Counted from the stretch's first letter, positions 33,004 through 46,300 are shown. The stretch is DNA of 64,000 nucleotides from Neodiprion pinetum (GCF_021155775.2 NC_060232.1:17801922-17865921), one strand, 5' to 3'. The notes: generated from the sequence alone by a model not told the origin. Translations and numbers: made by a program.

Positions 33004-36000
33004 ATCTCCTTTCTACGCTGATTGTTAGGGATGTACCGTACGTGTAACGCATGTTCGATTGCATTAGGGTTCGAATTTAGAATTCCGAATTCCAAATTCG
33101 CTTCCGAAGGTTTGTTGAAGTAAATTATAATTCCAAGAACAATGAAATAATAATCAATGTAGAATTTTGAACGTATGAGAGGTAAAAATAACTGCGAAAC
33201 GTTCCAATAAAACTATGTCTATGGTCAACGTTAAAGTATTCGCCTTTATTCGTATTTTTCGTCAGAATATCCCGGTTTTGATACAAGAATATGAATAAAT
33301 TATCATTTTTCGGTAATAAGTTATTACCGGAGTGGTCGGTTAATGATTATTCACAGCTGATTCATTGGATTTGGATGTTGAAATTTATCGAGCACCAACT
33401 GATCGAGCGAGCTTTAATTTTTCACCAGATTAACCGGCCAAATCGCTTAACCACATTAACCAGCCAAATCTGTTAATCAAATCAACCGGCTCAGGCGGTT
33501 AACGGGTTGAACCGAGAGCACGGTAACCAGGTCCACTAATTTAACCGGTTAAACCGACCAAATTGTACAACAATGATCTCGATAATTTCAACATGTGTTG
33601 CTACTCTGGATCCGCATTACTAAAAAATCGGATGTGTAGAATTATTTAAAACTAGTGAAAAATTTTGCTTGCAAGTATCCTAAAAATAAACAGGAAGCAT
33701 TATTTTGACGATTTTGAGCCAGCTTGATTGGGTGAGTAATTATGGAAGATGTGACGAGCGCGTCAATTCGTTGACAGTGATATTCACGTGCCTCCGTTAT
33801 CACGGTACGATGATTCGGAGAATTTTATAACATGGAATCTTAAATTTTCCGATTCATTTTGTGATTTATTTTGATTTTTATTCGTAGATGTGTGTTTCGT
33901 AGCATTATCAAGCTGAGGATGCGCTTCTGTTTACATACACAAGTGTGCGCCCATGGATGTGCGGCCGGCAGCGTGTGCCGCGGCAACAATACCGAGGTCA
34001 GCGCCCGAGAAGGGGTACAGCAGCGAGAAAGAGGAGGTGCCGATATTTAATTCGTAAACGAGTGTTATATTATAACAGTAATTGTGTTCAAAAAAATTTG
34101 TAACTGCGAGGTTTTACTGGTTACTTCGAGGATTACTGTTACTATCTGAGAAGAAACTTAAATCACATACCATACAATCTCGACGAATTTACACTTCCTC
34201 TAAATGCAAAAACAGTCAGATTTCGAGGGTGTGCAAATCGTCGCGATTACATCGTATGATGACATGAACCTTTTCTTAGATAGTTGCGCTAATGACCATT
34301 ATAACCTCACAGTTACAAAATTTTTTGGATAGCAGTACCTTTATAATAAGAAATATACTGAGAACAAGTTCGAAATATGTGTATTTTAAAGGGGAAATCC
34401 ACCCTGTTGACAGCACGAGTTAGAATTGAGACAAGAATCCGAAAAAATTACGCAACTGTTTTTTAATGATTTGAAATTGATATAGGGGGGGTACCTAAGA
34501 AAAGTCGTCCACACCTTAAATATAAACACAGTATAGCAAGAGACCCTTTCAGATAAACATCAGCCTCGAGCTGTGACCCGAGAAGAGAAAGAGAGACACA
34601 AAGCTATACATACTTACGTTTCTGGCCTGAGCTATGTATGATTATGCCGAAACTATCGAGAGAATGGTCGAAGCGACTCGGAACTTACTCCGGAACACCG
34701 CACGTCTTGGGGTCAGAAATTCGCTGCCGCTATCTTGACGCCGCGCGCCGTACCGCGGGCACTGTCCAAGTAGCGCACGCGCCCGCTAGAGGCTTCCGTC
34801 TCTCGCAACTCCAGCGGCGCCGGCCAGGTATATATCCCACTGCACCGAACGGCACCCCGAAGAATTGCGGAAGGTCATTCCGCGCACCGGTCTGCGGGCA
34901 ATTTTGGTCCTACGAACATCGTAGAGAAATGAGTATCGATCTTGCGTGATATGATGATCGTCGCTAGCTGTCTAAGAGATTATGACGTATAATCATTGCA
35001 GTATATGTACAACCAGTCGCTCTGAATCATAGGTGCGGGAAGGTTGTCGCAATGTCGGTATTTGATAAATTCCATAAGCCCCCGTGGGTTTCTTATTACG
35101 TAACATTACACGACAGTACAAGTAACTGAACCGAAAAGCTAAATGGATCCCGTGTAGGTCCCCTTCGGCACGTACGCCGGATACCTGTCGTCATTTAAAT
35201 TTTAACCGCAATGGATATTTTAAACTCCTCTGATGTAAAGTTCGAAAATTCGTACACATCGCGCCAAAACGCAGCACTTCCGAATCACACCACCGTAAAC
35301 AAAATGCGAGTCGTCACGAGATGCCTGGCAGATGTGAAACATCGATATTATTTTGTCAAAGTAAAATGCAGGCAAGAACAGATTGCGATAGGAACTAAAT
35401 ATGGCCATTATGATGAAATAAAATATTACGATTTTTACACGTGTGGTTATAGATGTTTCACATCAAAAGTGAACTGATATTAAACACACATCATCGGCAA
35501 ACCTGTGGCCGGAAATAAATTCTAGAAAATGAGAATTGGTCACACACATTAACTGGAAATTTGAAGAGGGTTTCACGGATGTGTAGTAAACAAATAGAAT
35601 TCATCAACAACAGAGCTTATTTCATGCATTGTACTTATTTGAGAACAATCTGGTGATTCCAATTGCTGCTTACAGCACAGCAGTATGCGACATTTACTGG
35701 CAGCTGTGTGGAATGTAAATTCATAGGAAAAAAACCACTCATATCCTTTCGTTTCATAATCGAAGATCACGTTTCCGTTTTACCGCGCTTGTAGGCAAAA
35801 TCCCACTCCACCGCCGCTTTTAGGTCTCGTAATTACCGCCAGCATGGCCCAATTTTCAAGCTCATCTTGATGGGAAACTCCTTTTTTTATTACGACACTC
35901 ACTTCTATAAATTCCGAAACAATTCCACGATCCTCATTGGGCACTTGCGGTAGAAAAACTTCATTCGAGCCACCCACACGTAACGTACTGTTCCAACGTA

Positions 36001-38094
36001 ATGAATCCATCTCGAAATTCGTCTTGGTCCGCGGGTACCCGCCGGCCCATCGGGAGTTTAGGATCAGAGAATCCCCGACGGGGGAGGAAGGGGGGAAGGC
36101 CTAGAGGGAATTCCACTGGCGGGGCAGTGGGGAGCCTGCCCCCTTCCTGACCGAGGCACAACCAGCGCTACAATTGCTTAGAATACGAAAGAAATGAATA
36201 CGGAATACACTGTAACCGAGGTTTTCTCTTTATTTGATTTATGTTTTGTTTATATTTTATTTATATTTTATTTTTCATTATAATTGTGAGGACTACAGAC
36301 CGGTTACTCTACGGCGCAGGTACTGATCAGAATAAGATCATTAACGATGAAGATGCTATGTTGGGCGCTAGACGCAGTAGCGTCAGATATGAGATAATTA
36401 TAGAATAGACAAGGGAAGAGCCGATCAGGTTCTACGACGGTTTTACACAGCCGGCTTAGTATAGACGAGACAGTGGTGGAGGGAAGGGGTCGTATCCGAC
36501 ATATAACCACAATATAATAGAGACCAGTAATAGTATTGAATATATTGAAGACAGGCGAGCGATATTAATCACAAGCGAGAGATACAAGACATTTAGGTAC
36601 AATTAATTTATGGAAGAACTTCAAATACATCCGGAGAAAAGGTATGAGTGAGACTTGACGGATTAACGAGACGAGAGATGTGGTGAGCGATAGAAATGTG
36701 TGTGTTCACGGTACCATTGAGGTACACTCGGCAAGATTTACAAAATAGTTCAATCATTGTAAGCTAGCATGCAATCCACAATCTAACGTTTCTAAATTAG
36801 GGCAACAAGGCAAACGACAACAAACTGCGATGGCGAGGGAATAGTAATATTACAATTAAGAAAAATAGTCATGGTAGTCTACGGTTGAATCAGAGAAACT
36901 TAAGAATAATAAAGAAATTGAGAAATATCACGAGAAACGAAAGTGTTACTACAAGTATGCAAATAATATTCTGGTTTTGGCGAATAGCGTCCTTTTTCTT
37001 CGTTGGGTGAGGCTAGTACATTCTCGAACTTTCTTGCTGGTGAATAATCTCGCTGTGACGAGAAATCTCGATGACTCGGTGTCCGTTGACGATGAGTCTG
37101 GGAGAATCTCGTCGAAGGTCGGTGATGTATGTGGAGAATTGTGGAGGATTCGATTCTGTTGGTCTTGGAGAGGGACAACAGGGAGAGAGGGAAGGTGTCG
37201 ATATTTAATTCGTAAACGAACAATAATAAATCACCCAGACGAACAAAACAGCAATTTCCGTGGCCGCAAATCTAGATGAAATGGTGCACTCTGATTGGCC
37301 TAGCGCTATCGCTTATAATTCAAAAACTATGCGTCGAACGAGCTTCCGGAAAAGAAATTCTCGGTTGGATTTTAACGAGGTATCATGCTGGCTAGTCCGT
37401 GGGAGGCAATTTAGGGACACCCTGTATATAAGCTAATTAATTTTCCGGTCACCACAAAGAACAATAGTCAGCTATTCAAATAAAACAGGTAATTGGATAA
37501 TTTCTATGGAGTCAGAAGCAAGGCGATAGCAAAAAGCTGCAATTCAGCGATATTAGATGAGCAAAGCGAAATTAAGAGAGGAAGCAATAATCACCACTAA
37601 TCAAGTAAGTAAGCTAACTAGTCGCGAAGTTGATTGCGGTATTAGAGGAGAGATATGATGAAGCACGAGCCGCGAGAAAAGATAAGTGAGAAAATAGGTA
37701 AAAGATATAGATAGGATGCAATGCAAATAATTTCGGGCTTCACAAAATAACAAAGAAAACCTCACTCAGGTGAATAGAAGATACAAGCTCAGAGAAAATT
37801 CAAGATAGCGGCAAAACACAAGTGAGGCGGAAGGTGCGGTGAGAAAAGATATTTATGATACGGCGAAAACACGTCTAGTTGGTATAAGCACTGAACGTAG
37901 AATGTGCCGGGTCGAGGAATGCTCCTCGCGATCCCGATCGATTTTCGGCATGCTGCCGTCACGTGGTCCTATCTTTGTTCTGGTTGATCGCGCTTGGGCC
38001 AGCAGTCTCAGCGCCTGCAGAGTCTTTCTTTTTTATTTGGACCATGAAAGGAGTGCCTTTCGGATATTTTCGAATATCGTCAAAAGTTGAGATG
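33004..38094. other. 5-kb stretch without a recognised gene
   Basis: Only short open frames that look like chance (for example 34638-34949 in a locally G+C-rich patch and 35211-35477). It holds degenerate AACCGG-type repeats near 33410-33560. A roughly 55-base sequence ending ATATTTAATTCGTAAACGA occurs at about 34006-34060 and again at about 37164-37218. GGGACACCCTGTATA near 37410 resembles transposon ends common in insects. I cannot assign a gene or a complete element. Confidence 0.5.
33410..33565 (+). repeat. Degenerate repeats of TTAACCGGCCAAAT type
   Basis: TTAACCGGCCAAAT, TTAACCAGCCAAAT, TCAACCGGCTCA, TTAACCGGTTAAACCGACCAAAT and similar words recur with irregular spacing over about 150 bases. 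No coding sense is apparent. Confidence 0.55.
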
Positions 38095-38655
38095 CTAATA
38101 TCTGGGATTCGCATCTTGAAATTCTGCATTTTCGTCCGGATCTTTTTCAGGTGTTGTATTTTTTTCTTCATTAATGCTTACTTCATTTAAAGTTGAGGAA
38201 GATGGTCCAAGGTCATTCTTTGCGCCGACTGACGAGGGGGATTCACGATCTAAATCACTCCATCTTTGGTCATCTGGCGATGTGCTCTGTAATATGGTCA
38301 TAACTGAGTTCATGAATTCTCTTGTATCGGTGTTTGAATGAACATACAGACCAATTTCGTTTTTATTAATCCCTTCGTTTAATCTAATATAATCACGTTT
38401 ATAACATAGATCATGTACAATACCTTCGTCATATGCTAATAATTTGTCATCTTTTGCGTATAATTTAATGTCATTGTTGATGAAATTATGAATGACAGCT
38501 TTGTTAAAAAACGATTTTTTTGTCGTAGACATAAATTTTTGGGTTCTTCCTCTTGCAGTATTCTGCCACATTGGAGCAGAATTTTTGGGCATAATGTGAA
38601 TTATATGCGCAGCTCGCTTTTTCAAGAGAATCGTTATTAGAGTTTGTATGTTCAA
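38095..38655 (-). CDS. Unrecognised 186-residue open frame
   Basis: The frame is open for 561 bases and gives a hydrophilic protein with an acidic, Ser-rich C-terminal third (SLSSS-type runs and EEKNTTPEKDPDE). I recognise no domain, signal peptide or membrane segment. It begins in an M-N-I-Q context with no clear upstream signal and lies between a gene-free stretch and the GA-rich tract at the 3' end of a LINE. A neighbouring overlapping frame (37959-38171) shares the end region in another phase. It may be an exon, an element remnant or chance. Confidence 0.25.
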   Translation of the reverse strand: MNIQTLITILLKKRAAHIIHIMPKNSAPMWQNTARGRTQKFMSTTKKSFFNKAVIHNFINNDIKLYAKDDKLLAYDEGIVHDLCYKRDYIRLNEGINKNEIGLYVHSNTDTREFMNSVMTILQSTSPDDQRWSDLDRESPSSVGAKNDLGPSSSTLNEVSINEEKNTTPEKDPDENAEFQDANPRY

Positions 38656-38848
38656 ACATTTCGTTTGAAAAAATTTTTTTTCTCCCTTCCCCGTTCTGAT
38701 AGTTCAGATCGATAGAAATCGAACAAGAATCCAACCGCAAGCAACTGTAGAAAAACAAAAGCACAAGCTCATGAGTTAGAGGAGGTCAGCGTTGATGCGA
38801 ATTTCACGATTACTCTTATCACAGTACACTTCTTCGGATTCTTTTACG

Positions 38849-38948
38849 CGAGAGAGAGGGCGAGAGAGAGGGCGAGGGCGAGGGAGAGGGAGAGGGAGAG
38901 GGAAAAGGAGAAGGAGCGGGTGAGGGAGAGGGCGAGGGAGAGGGAGAG
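38849..38948 (-). repeat. GA-rich low-complexity tract at LINE 3' end
   Basis: Purine-rich repeats of GAGGGA/GAGAGG type run directly into the (TGAT)n tail of the LINE. Confidence 0.9.
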
Positions 38949-39103
38949 TGATTGATTGATTGATTGATTGATGATTGATGATTGATGATTGATTATATTT
39001 ATTATGCCTTGGTCACAACTGTGGGGCAATAAGGCAAAATAAATGAATATAGAATCAAAAGCAAAATTAAATTTCAAAACAATTATGAGCAAACAAATTC
39101 ATC

Positions 39104-42079
39104 TCAAAGTACTTGTGCTTCTTTAGAGTATGCTTGATCTAACGATACAATGTTATGGCTCAATATAGATAATGATATCAGTGTGTAAGTATTGAAAAAG
39201 ACGCCAACAGTCAAGTCAAGCATAGTTTCATCTGTTTCTCTTTGTTTTAAATATGCAAAGAGTAGATCTTTCAATATGTTGAGAGATGGAGCTGTACTTG
39301 AGCGCGGTGGAAGAGCGTGCCAAAGATAGATAGCAGGAAGTAGAAAAGATCCGCGATAAGTAGACGTTCTATGGTTCGGAATTGAAATAATTTTCGACGG
39401 GTTTAAATGGCGTATCACTCGAGAGTCGTTTAGCGTCACCCTTACAAATAGCTCATTTAAATATCGTGAGGTATCGAGATATACAATTCTGTGCGTTATT
39501 ATTCCAAGAAAATAGCGCCTTCGATTTTTGACCGATAAACACCCTAATTTGTGTCGATAGGGAGCAATCCGAACATCCCTCTTTAAGTTGAATATGAAAT
39601 GTATACAGCAATTTATTAAGCGTTGTAACTTGGTATCTAGCTTGTCGGTCAAGTCATCGTATACGAGTCAGCAGTAGTCGATGTGTGGAAAAGCTAAAGC
39701 AGTGATGAGGCGTGTTCTAAGCCCACGCGACAGAGGATTTTTGAGATACTTCAGTTTATGTAAGGTGAAGTGTACTTTTTGCGAGATATTAGCTATATGA
39801 CTCTTTCATGATGAATTAGATTGCAATACAACGCCAACATTTTTAGCATGATCTGTGTATGGAATCGGAGTGTCGTTTATTACGACTTGAGGCAGAGAGT
39901 TTAAGTCGAAATTTCGAACATACGGATTACCTCCTAATATCAATATTTTCGATTTTGATGAATTTAGCTTGAGTTTATTCCTGGTTGCATAATCGAATAC
40001 CGCTTGCGCATCCTCACTAATTTGCTGAAGCCCTCTATGCAATTGACTGGGTGGGCAGCTAAGATAAAGTTGCGTATCGTCAGCGAAAATGACATGCTTT
40101 GTGTGGTTTAGACATGACGCTATATCGTTAATAGAAAGCAAAAACAATAGCGGACCTAATACCGATCCTTGTGGGACACCTGATGTTACATCGTGCCAAT
40201 CTGAACACTCCCGCTTATCATGTACCACTGCCTGAGAACGACCAGTCAAATAAGAGTGAAGCCACAGAAGCGCATCCGGAGAGAAGACAAAAGATTGCCA
40301 TTTGGCCAGAAGCAGTCGATAAGAGACGGTGTCGAACGCTTTGCTAAAATCAAACATGACAAGTATAGTGATCTGCCTCTCATCGACTGCTCTGCGTATA
40401 TCATCTCCGATACGGCGGAGAGCTGTTTGCGTGCTATAATTCACTCTATAATTCGCTCTATATCATGACTGGTAAGGGTCAAGTATATTGTTGGCTGGAA
40501 AATAATTTACTATCTGATTTGAAATTAATCGCTCATATATTTCTGACAATTCGCTTAAGTTTGCTATGGGTCTCATGTCAGACGGCGAGAGCGGGGTACG
40601 CAGTTCAGCTAGCGGTATAATGGAAGCTCTTTTCCATTGGCTCGGAAAATAACTTAGCCTGATAGACGAGTTATAGAGTCCTGTTAGGTAAGAAGCTATA
40701 AGGTTTGATGCTGATTTTATGCAAAATGATGGAATTTCGTCTGGTCCAATTGCCAATGATTTAATTTGCAGTGAGTCAATTTGTTTAGTGATAGAGAGAG
40801 TCGAGATGTTCGCAAAAGAAAAGATTTGATCGGTGCTCGGTGGAAGAGCTAGTAATTCCGCGAGTTCATCATAAGAGCAGGGAGGAGCTGCACATGATAT
40901 CGCGGTAAAGTACTCGATGAGTTGATCTCGTGAAAAGAAATTTAGCGGAGAAGTCGTATACGGCTTAATTAAACCTAGGCGCGATAGTTCCTTCCATATT
41001 TTATCAGGTTCACTTATGCTCGTTAATTTTGTCATTTGAAAAGCTTGTTTTGCACACCTGATTTCAATGTCTAGCTCGTTACTAAAATGCCTGTATTCGG
41101 CTAAATCCAAAACATTGTTAGACCGCCTTGCTCGCTTATACAGAATACTTCTATGTCTTATTCGATCTTTCAGTTCTTGTGTAACCGAAGGGGACGGAGG
41201 CTTTCTCACCCAGAGTGATCTCTTTAGCACATGTTCATCCAATGATTAAAGAATCGCAGATGAGAGAGAGTCGGAAAAAAGCTCTATATCGCTATGGGCA
41301 TTGATATGATTTGATGTCGATATGCACCACCGAGATATTTGAAAAGTCAAGGAGGCATGGAATGAATTTGCGTCAAATTTTTGAATGCGTTGTCTTGTTA
41401 TTGTCTTTTTTTCACATTAAGGAAGATCAAACTTATACGATAATGTCAACAGATCATGTGCTACTATAAACGGTTCACAAGATTTGGTAAAAGATAGAAT
41501 CTTGTCAACATCATCGATAATGAAAACATCGACCAGCGAATCACAAGTTGTCGAGGGAAAAGTTGCTTCGCTAGGAATTATACTAAGAGAGAGTGACGAA
41601 ACGAGCTCCTTAAGATATCTCGATTCAAATTTGTCTTGTAATAGATTGAAATTTAAGTCTCCGGTTGAAATAACATTCTTGTACGCATGTGAGACTCAGT
41701 TAAGTGGAAGTAAGAATTCATTGAGTAGGAGGCCTTTCGGCCTCCGATATATCGATGAGAATAATAACGATTCAAAACCGGGGAAACTCACTTCCAGTAT
41801 TATAAACTTGGGCGATTTAGAAAAAGCACTAGGGGGCATTGCCAGGATACGTACTTTGAGATCACTTCTGATATAGCAGGCGACGCCTCCTCCTACTTTT
41901 CCCTCTCGATCATTTCTTATAAGAGAAAAACCATCCATCGATACTAGCTCATTTGTAATGTTCTTGTGTAGCCATGTCTCTGAGGCTGAGATTATGTAAA
42001 AAAAATGCAATCTCAAATGTAGACGGATGAATTCAATGTGTTTTAGAAGAGAATTCGCATTAAAATGAGCTTTTGACAC
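39104..42079 (-). pseudogene. LINE ORF2: endonuclease and reverse transcriptase
   Basis: The endonuclease/exonuclease/phosphatase domain lies at the start (HFNANSLLKHIEFIRLHL, IISASETWL, GGGVACYIR, IYRRP). The reverse transcriptase follows with VMFDFSKAFDTV, GVPQGSVLGPLLFLL and the catalytic HVIFADDTQLYL. The C-terminal region resembles other jockey/CR1 elements (RVTLND, LNILKDLL). Stops occur in one continuous frame at 41696 (TGA), near 41420 (TGA), near 41246 (TAA), 40463 (TGA), 39806 (TGA) and near 39653 (TGA). Comparison with LINE 2 at 58.6-60.2 kb shows that three of the TGA replace Gly, Trp and Cys codons. No frameshift is needed, unlike the other elements in this window. The clade is inferred and not resolved. 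Confidence 0.85.
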
Positions 42080-42336
42080 AAGATTTGTTGGCTCGATGAT
42101 ATATTAGCAATAGGAATGACTGGCGCGAGTCAATCGAGTTTTGATAAGTCTGCGTCCGATCTATGCACGTTATCGCGTTTCACAGAAATATGCGCTGACT
42201 TTACCCATGTGTATTTCTGTGCGGTCGCTCTTGCCTTTTCTTTGGTTCGACGATATGGATTATATATTTCCGGAGGCAGGGGCTCGTTTTACATGGATTT
42301 GTCCTGGAGCATCGATCGAGAATACCTCACTCACCG

Positions 42337-43361
42337 TCAGATTACGTTTAGCTCGTTTTTTCGAAATGATAAAATCGCATATTTGAGTAGATTTGAAATG
42401 TACGACGTACGACTGCATTTGGCTATTTGTCGTTTCATTACTATTTGGTGATACATGATTCGCCGCTTAAGCAAGACTACGTAATGCCGTCGATTTTTTT
42501 TTATTAGGGGACGTACATACAAAACATCACCCATCAAGTGAGACAACTCAAGCGATGCTAATACTTTATATGCAATATTATTTGGTGCTTCGCGAATTTC
42601 TGGAAGAACTTCAGTTATAATCAGCTCTCTCGGAGGCGAAGGAGGGCTCGAAATTTCAGGGGCACGAATGACATTTGAATCATGTGTCGATTTTGCTTCT
42701 TGCCTCTCAAGATTGTTAATTTTTATATCGTGACTTTCAACTTTTCTCACAAGCTCTAGCCAGCATTGTATTGCTGCTGAGATCTCATTGTATTGCTGCT
42801 GAGATCTCATTGTCTTGCTGCTGAGATCTCATTGTCTTGCTGCTGAGATCCCATTGTATTGCTGCTGAGATCCCATTGTATTGCTGCTGAGATCTCATTG
42901 TATTGCTGCTGAGATCTCATTGTATTGCTGCTGAGATCTCATTGTATTGCTGCTGAGATCTCATTGTTTGTCTTATCCTGATGCTCGATGAACGACAAGA
43001 GTTTAGCAAATAGCATGTCGAGATTAATGTTGGCATTTGCAGGCTACTGATGGCTATGAGAAAAGGCAGAGGGCTTGACCGTTACATTCGAGCTTATATT
43101 GCTAATCGAGGAGGTACTAGCTGTTGGCAAATTGCCAGCCGCCGTTGTGCTAGCCGCGGTCATTCTAGTCCCAGTTTTACCGAACGATGAGAAATCGATA
43201 TCGAACATTTTTGCAAAATTTCCGACACAGCATTTACTCGCCGACCGATTAGATATGTATGATTTTCCACAACCCGGGTGAAAAGTTTTTGAACTCGTTG
43301 GTTACTTAACACTGTCTCGCGCAACATGCTTGCCCCATTTATTGCACTTAGCTACTGACAT
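42337..43361 (-). pseudogene. LINE ORF1 remnant
   Basis: From an ATG at 43361 the reading begins with a Cys/His-containing stretch (SVAKCNKWGKHVARDSV, then FHPGCGKSYI), then a Ser/Thr/Ala-rich linker (MFDIDFSSFGKTGTRM at 43208). A coiled-coil-like part (ELVRKVESHDIKINNLERQE) and a C-terminal part (VLASLELSHLMGDVLYVRPL, then YVVLLKRRI) follow, resembling the nucleic-acid-binding ORF1 proteins of jockey/CR1 elements. Stops follow RDSVK and HSHQ, and a 22-base tandem repeat (42771-42968) interrupts the frame. ORF1p would bind the LINE RNA. The assignment rests on position upstream of ORF2 and general pattern. Confidence 0.55.
42771..42968 (-). repeat. 22-base minisatellite, about nine copies, inside ORF1
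   Basis: Unit TTGCTGCTGAGATCTCATTGTA with rare changes (CTTG for ATTG, TCCC for TCTC). At 22 bases the unit is not a multiple of three, so each extra copy shifts the ORF1 frame. Confidence 0.93.
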
Positions 43362-46300
43362 GCGGCTCGTTAGAAGCAGTCACAGACAAGCTGTCACTAG
43401 GTTAGGTAGGTTGCGATAGAATGATCAGCTGTGTAACAACAGTTATTTATGTAGGTGTTGGTGGTGGGACAAAGGTGCTCGATCTTAAGGCTAGCGATCG
43501 ATGACAGCGACGCGGCAGATGAGGCGAATTCTCGGTGAGCTATTGGTGCAGAGGTAAGATGAAGAAGCAATAGGAGGTTCCGTAGAAATCTACTGGCCAA
43601 TAGTAGTAGAGAATGCAGATGAGAAGCTCAGCGTATGCTCACGTTGACAGATGATCAATCTCAAGGCCAGATTCGATGAATTGAGGTTAAAGATCCAATG
43701 CACTTTACATCGATTTATAGAGCGAAAGATGCAATTTGCGTACAAAATGAATAGAACTTGATGAAAAGCAACAATTTAGCATGCTTGAACTCTGCAAAAT
43801 ACGTCGCCCGAAGGCAGAAAGCGGCAAAAAACAGTTTGTTGTGTATTGGGTCGCAAAGTTCTTCGAGGCTGGAAAAACAATATTGTCTAGGAGCTAGCAA
43901 CGTTTTCGAGAGAGAATTTCAGGTCAGCTGATTTTTTTATAAGCCGTTCCTTTGGCTCTGTCGATCAGCGCCCGAACCATCTGGCCGCCGGTACCGGTTG
44001 CGTTTACCTGTGCGCATCCTACCTGTACAGGTGATAATATCAATTTTTAAAATTATTTAATGAAGCTAAATTTTTTTTTTATGAATTTTGATAGGATTAA
44101 CAAACATACTTATCATATTGCCAGACATTTTTATCATTGTTAATAACGCGCCATACGCTATTGTTTATCGAAAAAAAAAAAAAAAAAAAAAAATTCAAAG
44201 TATTTCAGTATGCCTGTAATTTTGATATGTTGCTCTATTACTATCAAAAATCTTAAAATTAATTTGCCAGACAATAATTCCATTGTTTAATAATAAGCCA
44301 GACTGATAAAACTCTGAAAAGTATTCCTGTATCATCCTACTAGCCAGAGAGAGACAGTTGCGCAATAGATGGTTAAGAAAGAGACGAGAAACTATTAAAT
44401 TAGTACGAGTTCACGACAATAACATTTAAGCATTAACAGAGAACGAATAAAATTAGAATTCCAGTACATTACAGAAGAGGGAGTAAAAAAATTTTATTTT
44501 TGAAAGTTCAAGCTTTTCATTTTTTATTTACATTTTTCTGATTACCACACGCAAGTTACAAATGATTATGGTTTTTCTCAATCAATAATAGTGTCGCGAA
44601 AAAATGATGCATCCTCATAATCGTCATCATTGTCGTCGCTTTCATTATCATAGTCGTTTATATCATCATCTTTGGCGGTGTCGCCTTCTAATAATTTATC
44701 ATCTGTAAAAACAAAAATAACGTTAGTGTAATTCTTTTCATTATTTAATTATTTTACTTCGTACTTACTTTGAATAATAATATCTGCAACTGATGATGGT
44801 AATTGTCCTCCCACAAACCAGATAAAATCATACTTGTTGTCGCTGATGGTCCAACCAGAAGCAAGTGGTGATAAAGATGTTGGATGTTTTAAGTGAGCAT
44901 TTCTCCACAGTTTTGTGACATAGCGAACTCTTAATAAATGTTGTTGCAATTCCGCTTTACAGGGTGGTAAACTTGATGGATCGAAGTTTCGAAATTTTTT
45001 TTCAAAATTATCATCCGGCTTATTTGATTGATAAGTACTTGAGAAGAGATGAAATCTGACATCATTTACATTGGAAGAATTGCGGACCCCATACATTTGA
45101 CAAATAAATTTCTCTAGAGTTACAAATGTGCTTTCTAGTAATTCTTCATCATCTGTAGTAATGTTTTGAAAAGCTGCCTGATATTCTTTAGATTTTTTGA
45201 GCAGTTTAAAAGGCCTAATTTTACCTTTTCGAAAGAAAGCCGGTGTGTAATCACATCCTGTGATTGCGTGGAAACACGGTAGAGCTTCAGACAATGAATT
45301 ACCTAGGATTTGATATAATTCATTAACGTTTATGTATCGCTGATGATTACCTACACCCATGTTTATCCAAACTTTCAGGGATGCGCTTAAATGATCCATA
45401 TTGCCAAGAAGTATAATTAAAATATCTGAGTCAAAACAGCGTATAAGAACATTTGCGTCGAAATTTATTTGACAAATATTATATATTATCCGAGAATCAG
45501 CTTCCTCATGCTCTTCACATGACAATGAATCTTCAATTGTTCTGAAGACTTTGTTCTTTGTTCTACTCTATAAGAATAACATTTGTTGTAACTTAAGTAA
45601 ATATTTTTATTACCAATAAAAGGTATCATCTCATCATTAGCCCAATGATCAATGAAGAAGTTAACTACAGCTTCTTTAAATTGTACATTTTTAAGTTCTG
45701 CTGAAAAATTATGGGGACGACTTTGATATGGTCCGATTGATACTGGGCTGTCAGATTCATCTCGGCGTGAACGCTCACAATCTTTTATGGAAGGTGAAAA
45801 ATATTGGTCAAACACAATATCAATACGAGTAGATTTAAATGGCGTCATCATCTTGAGGAACTTTTTTGATATGCCGTCATAGGTTTGAGGTACATCTTTC
45901 ATAAGATGTAACATAAAGAAACCATCAACAATACTGATGTCAAAAGATGATGGTGGTTGATTCACTTTGTCATCCATTTTCTTCTCTATTAATTTCGCTA
46001 ATTGTGCTTTGTCGGTTTTACAAATGGAGCCATCTGCATGACACATTGATGTTGGCATCGGTGTTAGTGGAAATGACAATACCTTCTCAATATCAACCTT
46101 GTGAGTAAGAGAGATCCCCAACATTCGAGCAAATAAATCTCTTTGCATTCTAAGTTCAACAACTTTATTACCCAGTGTTAATTTTTTCTTTTTAGGAGCT
46201 TCAGCAAAATTGAGCACTTTATTTTTTTTAATTGGCTTATCAAATCTATTCTCATCCTCAGCACATTCATTAATAAACTGGTTTCTCAAATCTTCACCAT

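Larger units (their letters stand above)
38949..43880 (-). mobile_element. LINE 1, jockey/CR1-type non-LTR retrotransposon
   Basis: A near full-length LINE on the minus strand: ORF1 remnant (43361-42337), ORF2 with endonuclease and reverse transcriptase (42079-39104), a short 3' region and a (TGAT)n-type 3' tail (38949-38993). No RNase H or LTR is present. The 5' limit is not sharp; it must lie left of the palindrome that begins near 43914. ORF2 keeps one frame throughout but has six or so in-frame stops. Confidence 0.83.

Noticed and set aside
34638..34949. 103-codon open frame in a G+C-rich patch
   Set aside because: Arg/Pro/Gly-rich, no recognisable domain, no splice context; G+C-rich patches open frames by chance.
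37405..37430. GGGACACCCTGTATA and ACAGGGTGACC (60292) as two ends of one element
   Set aside because: They lie 23 kb apart with complete unrelated elements between them, and only about 8 bases match.
38844..39092. Ser/Leu-rich open frame
   Set aside because: It is a translation of the GA-rich tract and (TGAT)n tail.
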